Assembly: GCA_021324445.1 (NCBI GenBank)
Contig: JAJPJC010000227.1
Coordinates: 1-43,180, forward strand
Reading direction: 5' to 3'
From: Isosphaeraceae bacterium
GTDB lineage: Bacteria; Planctomycetota; Planctomycetia; Isosphaerales; Isosphaeraceae
Length of the DNA: 43,180 nucleotides
Both the position numbers and the translations under genes were made by a program. Shown here piece after piece: positions 24,302 to 32,210 of this stretch. The notes under the pieces are model-generated. The model ran no database searches. It worked only from the letters and a program-made list of their open reading frames with translations, and was not told the DNA's origin. The stretch's first letter is position 1, and every line of letters starts with the position of its first letter.

Positions 24302-25671
24302 CACGACCCGGACCAGGCCTTCTCTCCAGCCACCGCCCCGGGAGGGGCCGCCGCCGCGGCGCGCGGGGACAGGTGAGGCAGCAGCGCGGCGACACCCAGC
24401 CCGCCGAAAATGTAGAGGAACGTCGCCGAACTCGCCTGGTAGCGCGGCGCCGTGCAGAAGAGCAGAAGCAGCCCCGTGTTGGCCGCCGTGACGACCAGCC
24501 AGCTCATCGGGATCGCCCCCAGGCTCCCACCCCTCCAGGCGAAGACGACCCCCGCCACGATCAGCACCAGGAATCCCACGTACGAGCCAAACCAGGCCAG
24601 CACGATCGGCCTTCCCCAGTCATGCCCCCAGGCCGCGGGCCGACCCCACAAATCATAAAAGTGAATGAGTATATTATAGACCTGGATCGCCTTGTAGTTC
24701 CGGACGTTCGCCCATCCCGCCGCGGCGAGCCTGCGGTCCACCTCGAGCACGTCGCGCTCGTTCCGCACGACGACATCGGGGTCGGAGAGCTTCGCGGCCT
24801 GCTCGACGAAGGCCGGATCCCAGAACGGCCGGGTAATTTCGCGATACTCCGGGGTCTGGGTGAAGTGGATCGCGTTGGGGACGGTCCCGTACCAGCCCCG
24901 GCCATAGAGAGGCGGATGGGGATAGGTGCCGGCGAACAGGCCGTTCCCCCCGAGGGGCGCGCTCAGCACGAACGTCCCGTAGACCTGGTAGTTCCGCGCG
25001 ACCCAGGGCGCCAGGATCGCCACCGTCCCCAGGGCGGCGCACGCGCCCGCCTGGATCTTCGCAGTCAGGGCCAGATCCCGCGCCAGCAGGACCGGCAGCA
25101 GGAGCAGCGGGACCAGGACGATCGCCTCGGGCCTGGTCAGGGCGGCGGCGCCCCAGACCAGCCCGAAGCCGAGCGCCGTCCGGACGTCGGCCGTCCGGGA
25201 GAGTCTGATGGCCATGAGGGCGGCCAGTGCCACCAGGACGATCAGCAAGGTTTCCGAGAGGACCTCCATACTATAGGCGGTATACGACGGCGAGAGCGCG
25301 AAGAGGACCGCGCCGGCGAAGGCCGCGCGCCGGCCGAAGACCGCGTTCGCGATCAGGTACACCAGGCCGCAGGTCGCCAGCGACAGGGCCCCCTGGGCCA
25401 CCTCCAGGGCGATGTAACGCCCGGACGGCGGCACGACGCTCCAGACCGCCGCGATGAACAAGGGGTATCCCGGGGTCCGGAAGAACCAGTGGCGCATCGG
25501 CGTCGGGGCGAACCCCTTGCCGGCGAGGATGTTCTGCGCAATCTCGACGTAGCCGTCGGTCGGGACATTGCCCGGATGTCGCTCCAGCGACAGGGCATAC
25601 CCCAGGCGCACGACCAGGCAGAGGAACAGGGCCAGGGCCATCGACGGCGCGAGCTTCTTCATGGTGGCCAT
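24301..25671 (-). CDS. GT39-type membrane glycosyltransferase
   Basis: 456 residues. The first helix starts near residue 8, the outer loop has PTDGYVEIAQNILAGKGF, and FFRTPGYPLFIA follows, as in the related enzyme at 6994-8277. About ten hydrophobic segments extend to residue 440, followed by an Ala/Pro tail. It probably takes a polyprenyl-phosphate sugar on the outer face of the membrane. ATG codons at 25671 and 25662 are both plausible, and neither has a good ribosome binding site; the longer frame to 25746 would be encoded by the intergenic repeat and is rejected. The 232-base upstream gap holds the composite inverted element. Confidence 0.83.
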   Translation of the reverse strand: MATMKKLAPSMALALFLCLVVRLGYALSLERHPGNVPTDGYVEIAQNILAGKGFAPTPMRHWFFRTPGYPLFIAAVWSVVPPSGRYIALEVAQGALSLATCGLVYLIANAVFGRRAAFAGAVLFALSPSYTAYSMEVLSETLLIVLVALAALMAIRLSRTADVRTALGFGLVWGAAALTRPEAIVLVPLLLLPVLLARDLALTAKIQAGACAALGTVAILAPWVARNYQVYGTFVLSAPLGGNGLFAGTYPHPPLYGRGWYGTVPNAIHFTQTPEYREITRPFWDPAFVEQAAKLSDPDVVVRNERDVLEVDRRLAAAGWANVRNYKAIQVYNILIHFYDLWGRPAAWGHDWGRPIVLAWFGSYVGFLVLIVAGVVFAWRGGSLGAIPMSWLVVTAANTGLLLLFCTAPRYQASSATFLYIFGGLGVAALLPHLSPRAAAAAPPGAVAGEKAWSGS

Positions 25672-25705
25672 GATCGAAGCGACAAGGGTCCCGATGGACT
25701 GCGGG

Positions 25706-25890
25706 TTTTCTCTGGAAGATTGAACCACGAAAAACCCGAAAGACACGAAACGAAGAAATGGTCTTGGACAGCGGAAAAAACAAGATTCAGGGGGCAGTGA
25801 AACGAAACCCCGGACCGACTCTTGACTGCCTCCTGCCGAGAATCATTATCCCTTTTCGTGCGTTTCGTGTATTTAGTAGTTAAACCTGTT
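25706..25890. repeat. Composite inverted element, copy A
   Basis: The left part, 25706-25771, is 66 bases long and matches 35810-35875 with five differences. The right part, 25834-25869, matches 35929-35964 with five differences in 36. The left part carries AACCACGAAA and GACACGAAACG units; the right part carries the complementary TTTTCGTGCGTTTCGTG. Inverted ends around a roughly 60-base centre give a MITE-like layout. This copy lacks the REP-like insert seen in copy B. No gene lies in the gap 25672-25903. Confidence 0.82.
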
Positions 25891-25903
25891 GATTCCGCGT
25901 CAA

Positions 25904-27133
25904 TCACAGATGGCTGGGGACGACGAACCGGGCGAGCTCGCCGGCGATGACCTTCTGGGCTGCCTCGTTGGGATGATAGTCCACATACACAGGGGGGTCC
26001 CCCCTCCAGTGACCATACATCCTGCGATAAGCCTCGGGCGTCCGCTCGGGCAACCGCTTCAGCATCGCCGCGTGGGCATCGACGATCGTGACACCGGCAA
26101 TCCGGTCTACCCCCTGGGTGTCGACGGCTTGCGAATCGGACCCCAGGACCAGGATCAGCATCTTTGATTCATTCAATTTACAGATATCATTGATTTCACG
26201 ATAAACGGAATCGACGATTTTCCGCGGGTCGGCTGCCGGCGGCGGCGTGAGCCCGGTGATCCGTTTGAGGCGGTGCACGGTGATGTGGAAGTCGTCGTGG
26301 AGCAGCAAGGGGCCGCCGGCCTTGAAGAAGAAGGGGAGGAAGTCGCCGAGGCTGGCGGGCCCGTCCCGGTAGGCATCGAGGGAGACCGTCTGGGTCTTGG
26401 AGCCGAACACGGGGGGATGGACTTCCACGACCCCGGCGGGCGTCTCGGAGAGATAAGGGACCGGGGTCGTGATGAAACCGGGACCATGGGCATAGAAGCT
26501 CTGGGCTCGCTCCACCAGCCACGGCGAGAACTGGACGACCACGTAATCCGGTCGATACCTGGGGATCAGGCTGCGGGCCAGGAGCAGCATCTGCGCCAGG
26601 CCGTAGCACGACATCCCGGCATTCTTGACCCGGCAGCCGGTGAGCTGCGACAGCACCTGGGGATAGGCATCCTCGGCCCGGCAGAGGTACCCGTAGGTGT
26701 AGGAGCACCCCAGGGTCAGGACCAGGGGGGAGCCGTCCTGGGGATCGGCCGGCGGGTCGACCGGGACCCGGAAGCCGTCGGCATCGAACCGCACCGGGAT
26801 CCCCGGGCCGCGCGGCACCAGCTCGAGGCCCGTGGAGCCCGGGATCGGGGCGAATCCCAGCATCGGATCGGGAGCCAGGACCCGGCCGCGCAATCCGCTC
26901 TGGCTATCCTTGACAAGCCGGTAGATCCGCAAGCTCCGCACGCCCAGGGAGCCCGCGTACAGGACCAACGCGAACGCCGAGGTGACGACGACCGAGAAGG
27001 CCAGCTTCTTGCGGAAGCTCAGCGCCTGTCCTCGCGGCGGCTGCGGCCGAGCCGGCGTCATCCCGCGTGACTCCGATCGCGGCCCCGCGTGGGGCCGGCC
27101 CGCGGTCAGGACCTTGTCCAGGTCGTCAAGCAT
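25904..27133 (-). CDS. SGNH/GDSL-type membrane-anchored protein
   Basis: 409 residues. A single hydrophobic segment (KLAFSVVVTSAFALVLYAG, about residues 43-61) anchors an outside domain. LTLGCSYTYGYLC carries the expected nucleophile serine of SGNH hydrolases, and VDYHPNEAAQKVIAGELA holds the C-terminal Asp/His pair. GMSCYGLAQMLLLA and FSPWLVERA could be the Gly and Asn-region blocks, though the asparagine is not clear. Relatives remove or transfer acetyl-type groups on surface glycans. Next to two GNAT enzymes, an FkbH enzyme and an ACP, it may be the outward-facing transferase or esterase of an acylation route. The ATG at 27133 has GGAG nine bases upstream; a start at 27187 would overlap the previous gene. 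Confidence 0.78.
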   Translation of the reverse strand: MLDDLDKVLTAGRPHAGPRSESRGMTPARPQPPRGQALSFRKKLAFSVVVTSAFALVLYAGSLGVRSLRIYRLVKDSQSGLRGRVLAPDPMLGFAPIPGSTGLELVPRGPGIPVRFDADGFRVPVDPPADPQDGSPLVLTLGCSYTYGYLCRAEDAYPQVLSQLTGCRVKNAGMSCYGLAQMLLLARSLIPRYRPDYVVVQFSPWLVERAQSFYAHGPGFITTPVPYLSETPAGVVEVHPPVFGSKTQTVSLDAYRDGPASLGDFLPFFFKAGGPLLLHDDFHITVHRLKRITGLTPPPAADPRKIVDSVYREINDICKLNESKMLILVLGSDSQAVDTQGVDRIAGVTIVDAHAAMLKRLPERTPEAYRRMYGHWRGDPPVYVDYHPNEAAQKVIAGELARFVVPSHL

Positions 27134-27159
27134 CCCGGGTTGCTCCAATCGTGATCGTT

Positions 27160-28368
27160 TCACCCGGACGAACCGCGGCGGCGCCACGTCTTGGCGATCC
27201 GGACCAGCGACCGGAATGCCGTGTAGGAACGGACCTTCCCCAGGCTGGTCCAGCGGCGATTGACGAGCAGGACGGGCGCCTCCTCGAACTGGACGGTGCC
27301 GAAGGTCCGCTTGTACTCGCTGTCGCCGTACCCGAAGGAGACGCGCCGCGGGAACCTGTGGCGGATCAGGTCCTCGAAGAGCAGGTAATGGAGCACCGCC
27401 CCCGGGGAGTACTCGGCGAAGGCGGGATCATAGCCGGTCTGAACGTGGTGGAACGTCTCGCGGCCCTGGTACCCGAACACGAATGCGCAGGGGTCGCTCC
27501 CGGCCGTCAAGACATACGCCCGCAGCAATCCCCGCTCCGCCAGGTCGGTGAGCTTCCGGTGCCAGAAGGGAGTTGTGTCCACCCGGTCGTCCGAGCATCG
27601 GGCCTGCCACGACCGCCGCGCCACCGGGGCCGCCGACTCCAGGAAGGCCGGGACCTCCTCCGGCGCCTCGAAGCGGCGGAGGCTCAGCTCTCCGCCACCG
27701 TGCTCCCGCAGTTGCTTGACCCGTTGCCGCAGGTTGTAGCGCGTCCGGGACTTGAAGTGCGCCAGGTACTCCTCGAAGGTCGGCGGCAGCTCGATGCCGT
27801 GATTGCAGATGAGCCCCTCCGGCAGGACGAGCGAGAAGCCGGCGCGGACCAGGGGCGACTCGTGCAGGTATCGCCAGCAGAAGCTCGATGTCGGCAGGAA
27901 ACGCAAGTACAGGCCGTCGTGCCCGCGGGCGGCCTGGTGGAGGCGCTCGAAGAGCCGGTCATAGACGGTCGCGTCCTCGGGCAGCGGCGGCGCACCGCCG
28001 GGGATTTCCAGCACCGACAGCGAGCTCTTCCCCAGCCGGACCCCCTTGACGAAATAATCGAGGTCGAGCCGGGTCCGGACCAGGGGGACGACGCCGACCA
28101 GGCGGCTCCTCTCGTCCCGGACGCAGGCCAGCGCCGGCTGGGCGGCCGGCTCGGTGGCGACCAGGTGGTCAAACCACTCCGGCGACTGGAGCAGGGCCAG
28201 CCGACCGGCGCCGGTCCCCAGGACGTCGTCCCACTCCGCCCGCAGCCGGGCGGTGCCCCACTCCGCGGCGGAGGCCAGCAGCGCGACGTGCGGGCCCGCG
28301 TCCCGACGGCCGTCGCGCGTTCGATCCTCCTGGGTGCGCGGCCCCGTCGTGCTGATCGCGCAGTCCAT
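27160..28368 (-). CDS. BioF2/FemAB-like GNAT-fold acyltransferase
   Basis: 402 residues. The pattern LLQSPEWFDHLVA followed by SRTRYNLRQRVKQLRE, and then GYQGRETFHHVQTGYDPAFAEYSPGAVLHYLLFEDLI, is that of the BioF2-like acetyltransferase domain (PF13480) common in exopolysaccharide loci. The fold is a tandem GNAT related to FemAB aminoacyl transferases. The acyl donor could be a CoA or a carrier-protein thioester. The start overlaps the upstream stop (TGATG) and has GGAGGT six bases before it, so it is well fixed. Nearby ACP and aminoacyl-carrier genes make an acyl- or aminoacyl-transfer role attractive, as inference. Confidence 0.82.
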   Translation of the reverse strand: MDCAISTTGPRTQEDRTRDGRRDAGPHVALLASAAEWGTARLRAEWDDVLGTGAGRLALLQSPEWFDHLVATEPAAQPALACVRDERSRLVGVVPLVRTRLDLDYFVKGVRLGKSSLSVLEIPGGAPPLPEDATVYDRLFERLHQAARGHDGLYLRFLPTSSFCWRYLHESPLVRAGFSLVLPEGLICNHGIELPPTFEEYLAHFKSRTRYNLRQRVKQLREHGGGELSLRRFEAPEEVPAFLESAAPVARRSWQARCSDDRVDTTPFWHRKLTDLAERGLLRAYVLTAGSDPCAFVFGYQGRETFHHVQTGYDPAFAEYSPGAVLHYLLFEDLIRHRFPRRVSFGYGDSEYKRTFGTVQFEEAPVLLVNRRWTSLGKVRSYTAFRSLVRIAKTWRRRGSSG

Positions 28369-29420
28369 CAGACGACCTCCAGGTTCGTGCCCATGAGGGC
28401 CGCGGGGAGCGAGTCGGCAATCGGGTCGAAGACGTATCCCTGGAACGCCGAGGGGGTGGCCCGCAACCCGGCGGCACGGAGCACCGCCGGATCGATCCCG
28501 ATCAGGTTCGGGGCCGTCACCACCGGCGCGGTCGCCTGGCCGTCCCAGCGCCGCCGCGCGAACTGGATCAGGGCCTGAAGCGCCTCGGCCGTCGGCCGGG
28601 GCAGGTGGACGCTGTTGATCATCGGGATCAACTCGTCCCCCTGGGGTAAGACGACCCGGGCCAGGACCACGGTCGCGGCCCCGATCAGACCTCCCGACGC
28701 GTCGCGGATCACGGCCAGCACACAGCCGCGCGGATCCGCGCCATAGTGCCGCAACTGGTCCCGATCCGGGTCCCGCCAGAGCATCCGTTCGTCGCGGCAG
28801 CTCCGGACCACCTCCAGGAAGGCATCCTCATCCCCCTCCTCGACCCGCGCCGGGGGGTCGGCCGGCCCGGCCGCATTCAGCGCCCCGTAGGTCCGATAGC
28901 TCCCCAGGGGGCGCGCCTGGAGACCGGCCCGCGCGAAATTCCACAAGAGCAATCGCTCGGCGACCGTACCCGGCCGGACATAGCTCACCACCGGACGCCC
29001 GAGCTCCCGGAGCAGCTCCAGCAGCCGCGAATACAGGGCCAGGGCCAGTGGTCCGCCCCGCCCCGGCCGGACCGCCAGGGACGACATCAAGGACACGGCG
29101 AGCCGCCGGTCCCCCGACCGCATCCACCGGGGCATCACCGCGAAGAATCCCACCGGCTCGGCACCGTCAAAGGCCGCCACGCCGATCGACTCCAGGCCGT
29201 TGGGAAAACGGAACAGCCAGCGCAGATAGTCCGGCGTGTACCGCAGGCAGGGCGGCTGGAAGGCGTCTTGCAGGATCCGGCTGGCCGGCTCCGCGAAGGC
29301 CGCCGGTTCGACGATCTCGACGCGATACGAGGAGCCGGCTGTCGCCGCCGCAGGCCCTCCACCCCAGCCCGTGGCCCCCTCCTGAGCCAAGGAGTCATCC
29401 CTTGATCGGGCTGGCGACAT
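28368..29420 (-). CDS. GNAT-fold N-acyltransferase
   Basis: 350 residues, most likely two GNAT units: one around GVAAFDGAEPVGFFAVMPRW and SLMSSLAVRPGRGGPLALALYSRLLELL (residues 80-145), and a second around GCVLAVIRDASGGLIGAATVVLARVVL (225-255). The first unit shows the V-R-P-X-G-R/G phosphate-binding pattern. Substrate unknown. The start at 29420 is fixed by a GAGGAG site at 29427-29432, which lies inside the ACP gene, so the two frames overlap by 26 bases and translation is likely coupled. Its position directly after an ACP suggests an acyl-ACP donor. Confidence 0.75.
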   Translation of the reverse strand: MSPARSRDDSLAQEGATGWGGGPAAATAGSSYRVEIVEPAAFAEPASRILQDAFQPPCLRYTPDYLRWLFRFPNGLESIGVAAFDGAEPVGFFAVMPRWMRSGDRRLAVSLMSSLAVRPGRGGPLALALYSRLLELLRELGRPVVSYVRPGTVAERLLLWNFARAGLQARPLGSYRTYGALNAAGPADPPARVEEGDEDAFLEVVRSCRDERMLWRDPDRDQLRHYGADPRGCVLAVIRDASGGLIGAATVVLARVVLPQGDELIPMINSVHLPRPTAEALQALIQFARRRWDGQATAPVVTAPNLIGIDPAVLRAAGLRATPSAFQGYVFDPIADSLPAALMGTNLEVV

Positions 29421-29712
29421 AATTATCTCCTCGTACAACGATATTATCAATATAATTAAGTATAACAGAGAACGAAGTCAGTCGCGGGATGTCCGCGGCC
29501 GGCACTCGGAGCTGGAACTCCTCCTCGATGAGGCCGAGCAGGGTCATGGAGGCCAGCGAGTCCCATTCCGGCAGGGTAGCCGCGGCCGCCCGCGGGATCG
29601 CCTCGGCTTCGAGGTTGGGGAAGGCGGCCGCGAAGCACTGGACCAGGCGGGACCGGGGGTCAGCCTGGCACGGCTGGTTCGAGGCGGTGGTGCAGCACGG
29701 GGCACCTGGCAT
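29395..29712 (-). CDS. Acyl carrier protein (WDS type)
   Basis: 105 residues. After about 18 unconserved residues the carrier fold reads RLVQCFAAAF, IPRAAAATLPEWDSLASMTL, GLIEEEFQLRVPA and TSFSVILNYI. Ser52 in WDSL is the expected phosphopantetheine attachment site. It is closely related to the fused carrier at 872-1819 and the carrier at 37138-37398. It overlaps the 3' end of the FkbH-type gene by 53 bases and the start of the GNAT gene by 26, the tightest packing in the window. This supports a functional FkbH-ACP-acyltransferase unit. A perfect ribosome binding site at 29718-29725 fixes the start; a longer frame to 29829 is a shadow of the FkbH gene. Confidence 0.88.
   Translation of the reverse strand: MPGAPCCTTASNQPCQADPRSRLVQCFAAAFPNLEAEAIPRAAAATLPEWDSLASMTLLGLIEEEFQLRVPAADIPRLTSFSVILNYIDNIVVRGDNYVASPIKG
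29427..29432 (-). promoter_or_regulatory. Ribosome binding site of the GNAT gene, inside the ACP gene
   Basis: GAGGAG on the coding strand, six bases before the ATG at 29420; it selects that start over the upstream in-frame codon at 29450. Confidence 0.65.
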
Positions 29713-31429
29713 CAAAGACCTCCTTCGTGAGAGAGACTCCGCACCCGGGTGGCTGGCCCAGCAACTGGGTGAAGAACTCCTGGATCGGCCCGTTCCGCGG
29801 CGTGGGCTGGAAATCGAACGTGATCTCACGGACAGCGAACGCCTCGAACAGCACGGCGAGGCAGGAGTACTCGATCCGACGAGAAAAGGCCCGGCAGCTC
29901 ATCACCCAGGCATCGACCGCCAGTGTTTTGCCTCCTGGCCGGCCGGCCAGCACGGCGATCGTCCCGAGCGGACCAAACTTATCCGAATACTCGACCGAAA
30001 GCAAGAAGGTCTCGGGATCCTTGAGATAGGTGTGCCAGGCCCCTTCGGTCGGCCGCCGGCCGTTGAGGTTGAACTGGTTGGTCTTGCTCACCAGCTCGAA
30101 GGCCCGCGGCGGGGGCGGGAGCTTGGTGAAGTCCACACCCAGTACGGCCTCCGCCTGTTCCAGGAACTCGTCCGGCCTGGCGACCGCCGCGTCGCCGCCG
30201 CTGCCGCTGCCGGTGCCGGTCCGCGACCGGTCGGCGCGCCGCAGGCTCTCCAGGCGGAGGCCATCCTCCCGCGTGATCGTCTCCTTGCCGAACGGCTCGC
30301 GGAGCCGCTCGATCAACTCGTAGATCGCCTGATCGTCCCGCGTGGGGAAGAGGTGGCACTCGACCTCGGGATGGACCGACTGGATCTCGGCCAGCTCCAT
30401 CGGGCTGTCATCGACGACGATCACGCTGTCGGCCCCGATGTTCCAGGCGCGGAGGATCCGCTGCACCGAGCCCGATTTGGGCCCCCAGTGGACCTCCAGC
30501 GGGAAGATCCGATCCCGCTGCACGATCAGGTCGGACCGTCGCAGCGCCTCTTCCACCAGGGCCGGGTCGTTCTTGCTGGCGAAAGCGACCAGGATTCCCG
30601 CCCCGGCCAGGGAGTTGAGGAACTGCTGATAGAGGCCATGGCCATGGCTGCCATGATCCAGGTCCCAGGAGATGCCTGCGGGGCCGTCCTCGCCCAGGAT
30701 GCCGCGCCAGAGGGTATTGTCCAGGTCGGTGATCAGTCCCTTCTTGGGCACCGGGGAGCGGATGATCCACGCCAGCCGCTCGGCGACGACCGAGGCGTGG
30801 GGCAGGCGATAGGGGAATCCGCTGACCAGTTCGGAGGTGACGTCCAGGCGATCGGCCGGGGGCGAACGCCGATCGAGGACCTGGGGATTGACCAGCTTGA
30901 CCCGCGGCACCTGGCTCAGGGCCAGAGCGAACTGGCTGAGCCGGTCCCGGAGCTGAAGTTCGAAGCCGCCCAGGTACCGGCCGGGGTGGTAGGAGACCGG
31001 CGGCAGCGGCAGGGTGGGCAGGCAGACCGCCAGGGGGACCTCGTCCGCGACGTGGGCGATGGCCTCCTGCAACCGGGCCGCCCGGCCGCCGGCCGTCGCG
31101 AGGATGTCGGGCAGGTTGTCGGGGTCCCAGCCCCCCAGGCTGCGGATCCCCAGCCTGGGGTCGAAATCCGGCCACTCCAGCACGACCGCCCCCGCGTCCC
31201 ACGGCCGCGGCCGCGGCCGCAGCCGCAGCCGCTCCAGGTTCCCCAGGCAATCCCCATACAGACCCACCTCCACGGTCACGCGATGTTCTGGGAAGAGCTG
31301 GCGGAGATGAGCCGCCAGGAACGTCTGGAACCGGTCGGGCATGAACCCGCACGCCAGGAAGACGCCCAGGGGCTGGGCGTCGACCGCCGGGGCGTGCCGC
31401 AGGATCTCGAGGGCTTCGATCAGCTTCAC
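29660..31429 (-). CDS. FkbH-type HAD-IIIC enzyme with C-terminal GNAT-like domain
   Basis: 589 residues. An N-terminal SGNH-like region (about 20-215) is followed by a HAD-IIIC domain with ITDLDNTLWRGILGEDG (Asp235 and Asp237), ASKNDPALVEEAL and VIVVDDSPMELAEI. The C-terminal GNAT-like part begins near residue 420 and includes the family hallmark KTNQFNLNGRR at 449-459. FkbH proteins of polyketide pathways dephosphorylate 1,3-bisphosphoglycerate and load the glyceryl unit onto an ACP. An ACP gene overlaps its 3' end, so glyceryl-ACP formation is the favoured role. The start is GTG at 31429. GC-rich hexanucleotide repeats encode RPRPRPW near residue 71. Upstream lies a REPIN-like pair. Confidence 0.9.
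   Translation of the reverse strand: MKLIEALEILRHAPAVDAQPLGVFLACGFMPDRFQTFLAAHLRQLFPEHRVTVEVGLYGDCLGNLERLRLRPRPRPWDAGAVVLEWPDFDPRLGIRSLGGWDPDNLPDILATAGGRAARLQEAIAHVADEVPLAVCLPTLPLPPVSYHPGRYLGGFELQLRDRLSQFALALSQVPRVKLVNPQVLDRRSPPADRLDVTSELVSGFPYRLPHASVVAERLAWIIRSPVPKKGLITDLDNTLWRGILGEDGPAGISWDLDHGSHGHGLYQQFLNSLAGAGILVAFASKNDPALVEEALRRSDLIVQRDRIFPLEVHWGPKSGSVQRILRAWNIGADSVIVVDDSPMELAEIQSVHPEVECHLFPTRDDQAIYELIERLREPFGKETITREDGLRLESLRRADRSRTGTGSGSGGDAAVARPDEFLEQAEAVLGVDFTKLPPPPRAFELVSKTNQFNLNGRRPTEGAWHTYLKDPETFLLSVEYSDKFGPLGTIAVLAGRPGGKTLAVDAWVMSCRAFSRRIEYSCLAVLFEAFAVREITFDFQPTPRNGPIQEFFTQLLGQPPGCGVSLTKEVFDARCPVLHHRLEPAVPG
29718..29725 (-). promoter_or_regulatory. Perfect ribosome binding site of the ACP gene
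   Basis: AAGGAGGT on the coding strand, five bases before the ATG at 29712, located within the FkbH coding sequence. It is the strongest such site in the window, as expected for an ACP needed in excess over its enzymes. Confidence 0.75.
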
Positions 31430-31451
31430 GGTCGCTGCGCTCCAGCGTTCA

Positions 31452-31506
31452 GTAGGAGGCGGCTCCGTCCGCCGATCGCCAGGCGCCGGACGGAGCCGGC
31501 TCCGAC
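31452..31506. repeat. REPIN-like pair of inverted palindromes
   Basis: One REP-like unit on the plus strand (31452-31477, GTAGGAGGCGGCTCC head) is followed five bases later by an inverted unit (31483-31506), whose complement reads GTCGGAGCCGGCTCC. Together they can fold into one long hairpin, the arrangement known as a REPIN for REP doublets in Pseudomonas. It is the main content of the 94-base gap between the FkbH gene and the methyltransferase. Confidence 0.78.
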
Positions 31507-31523
31507 AAAGACTGACCCTTCAG

Positions 31524-32186
31524 CTAAGCCCGCGCGGCGGGCGCCCGAAGCGTGATCAGGGCCGCCGGCAGGGGACCGACCGCGCCCAACAACTGGACGT
31601 GCCAGGCGGGATCGTGCTCGAACACGCCCTGATGATGGCAGTTATAGTACAGCAGGACGACCTGCCGCTTGCCGAGGAACAAGGCTTCCATCCTGGCCTT
31701 GAGCCGGGTCATCACGGCCGCATCGAACGGGTTGAAGGCGTAGAAGATCGTCCCATCCCCCGGGAGATTGTCGACGGCGTCGCCAGTGAGAATCGCGACA
31801 TTCGGCCACGACCGGACCCGCCGCCGCACCGCGGCGGCCACATCCGGGTCCAGCTCCAGCCCGACGATCCGGTTGCGGTAGCCGCGGGCCAGCCAGTAGT
31901 TGATGACTCGCCCCTTGCCGCAGCCGATGTCGACCAGCACGTCGGCCGGGCCGACCGGGATCCCCGCCCGTTGAAAGAGTTCGTCGAGCTGGTGGTACTC
32001 GGTACTCATCGTCACGGTGGCGCCCAGGTGGGCAAACCGGCTGGGCCGGGTCCCGCCGCACGAGCCGCCGTAACGCAGGTCGAGGACGAAGCTGCGGATC
32101 GTCAACCATTCCAGCCGGGTCCGCCTCAACCTGCGGGCGATCCGCCGGAGGGGGAGCCAGGATTCCACCGGCGCCACGCGCGGCAT
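31524..32186 (-). CDS. SAM-dependent methyltransferase-like protein
   Basis: 220 residues. Motif I VLVDIGCGKGRVINYWLARGY lies near residue 83, IVGLELDPDVAAAVRRRV carries the acidic ribose ligand, and FYAFNPFDAAVM occupies the motif IV position. This pattern is seen in DOT1-like and 'class I methyltransferase' proteins of glycan loci. Substrate unknown. It starts 24 bases after the stop of the amino acid:carrier protein ligase gene, so the two are likely co-expressed. It might methylate the carrier-bound group or the sugar to which that group is transferred. Confidence 0.8.
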   Translation of the reverse strand: MPRVAPVESWLPLRRIARRLRRTRLEWLTIRSFVLDLRYGGSCGGTRPSRFAHLGATVTMSTEYHQLDELFQRAGIPVGPADVLVDIGCGKGRVINYWLARGYRNRIVGLELDPDVAAAVRRRVRSWPNVAILTGDAVDNLPGDGTIFYAFNPFDAAVMTRLKARMEALFLGKRQVVLLYYNCHHQGVFEHDPAWHVQLLGAVGPLPAALITLRAPAARA

Positions 32187-32210
32187 GGGGCTGGGCTCCC
32201 GCTCCAGGTT

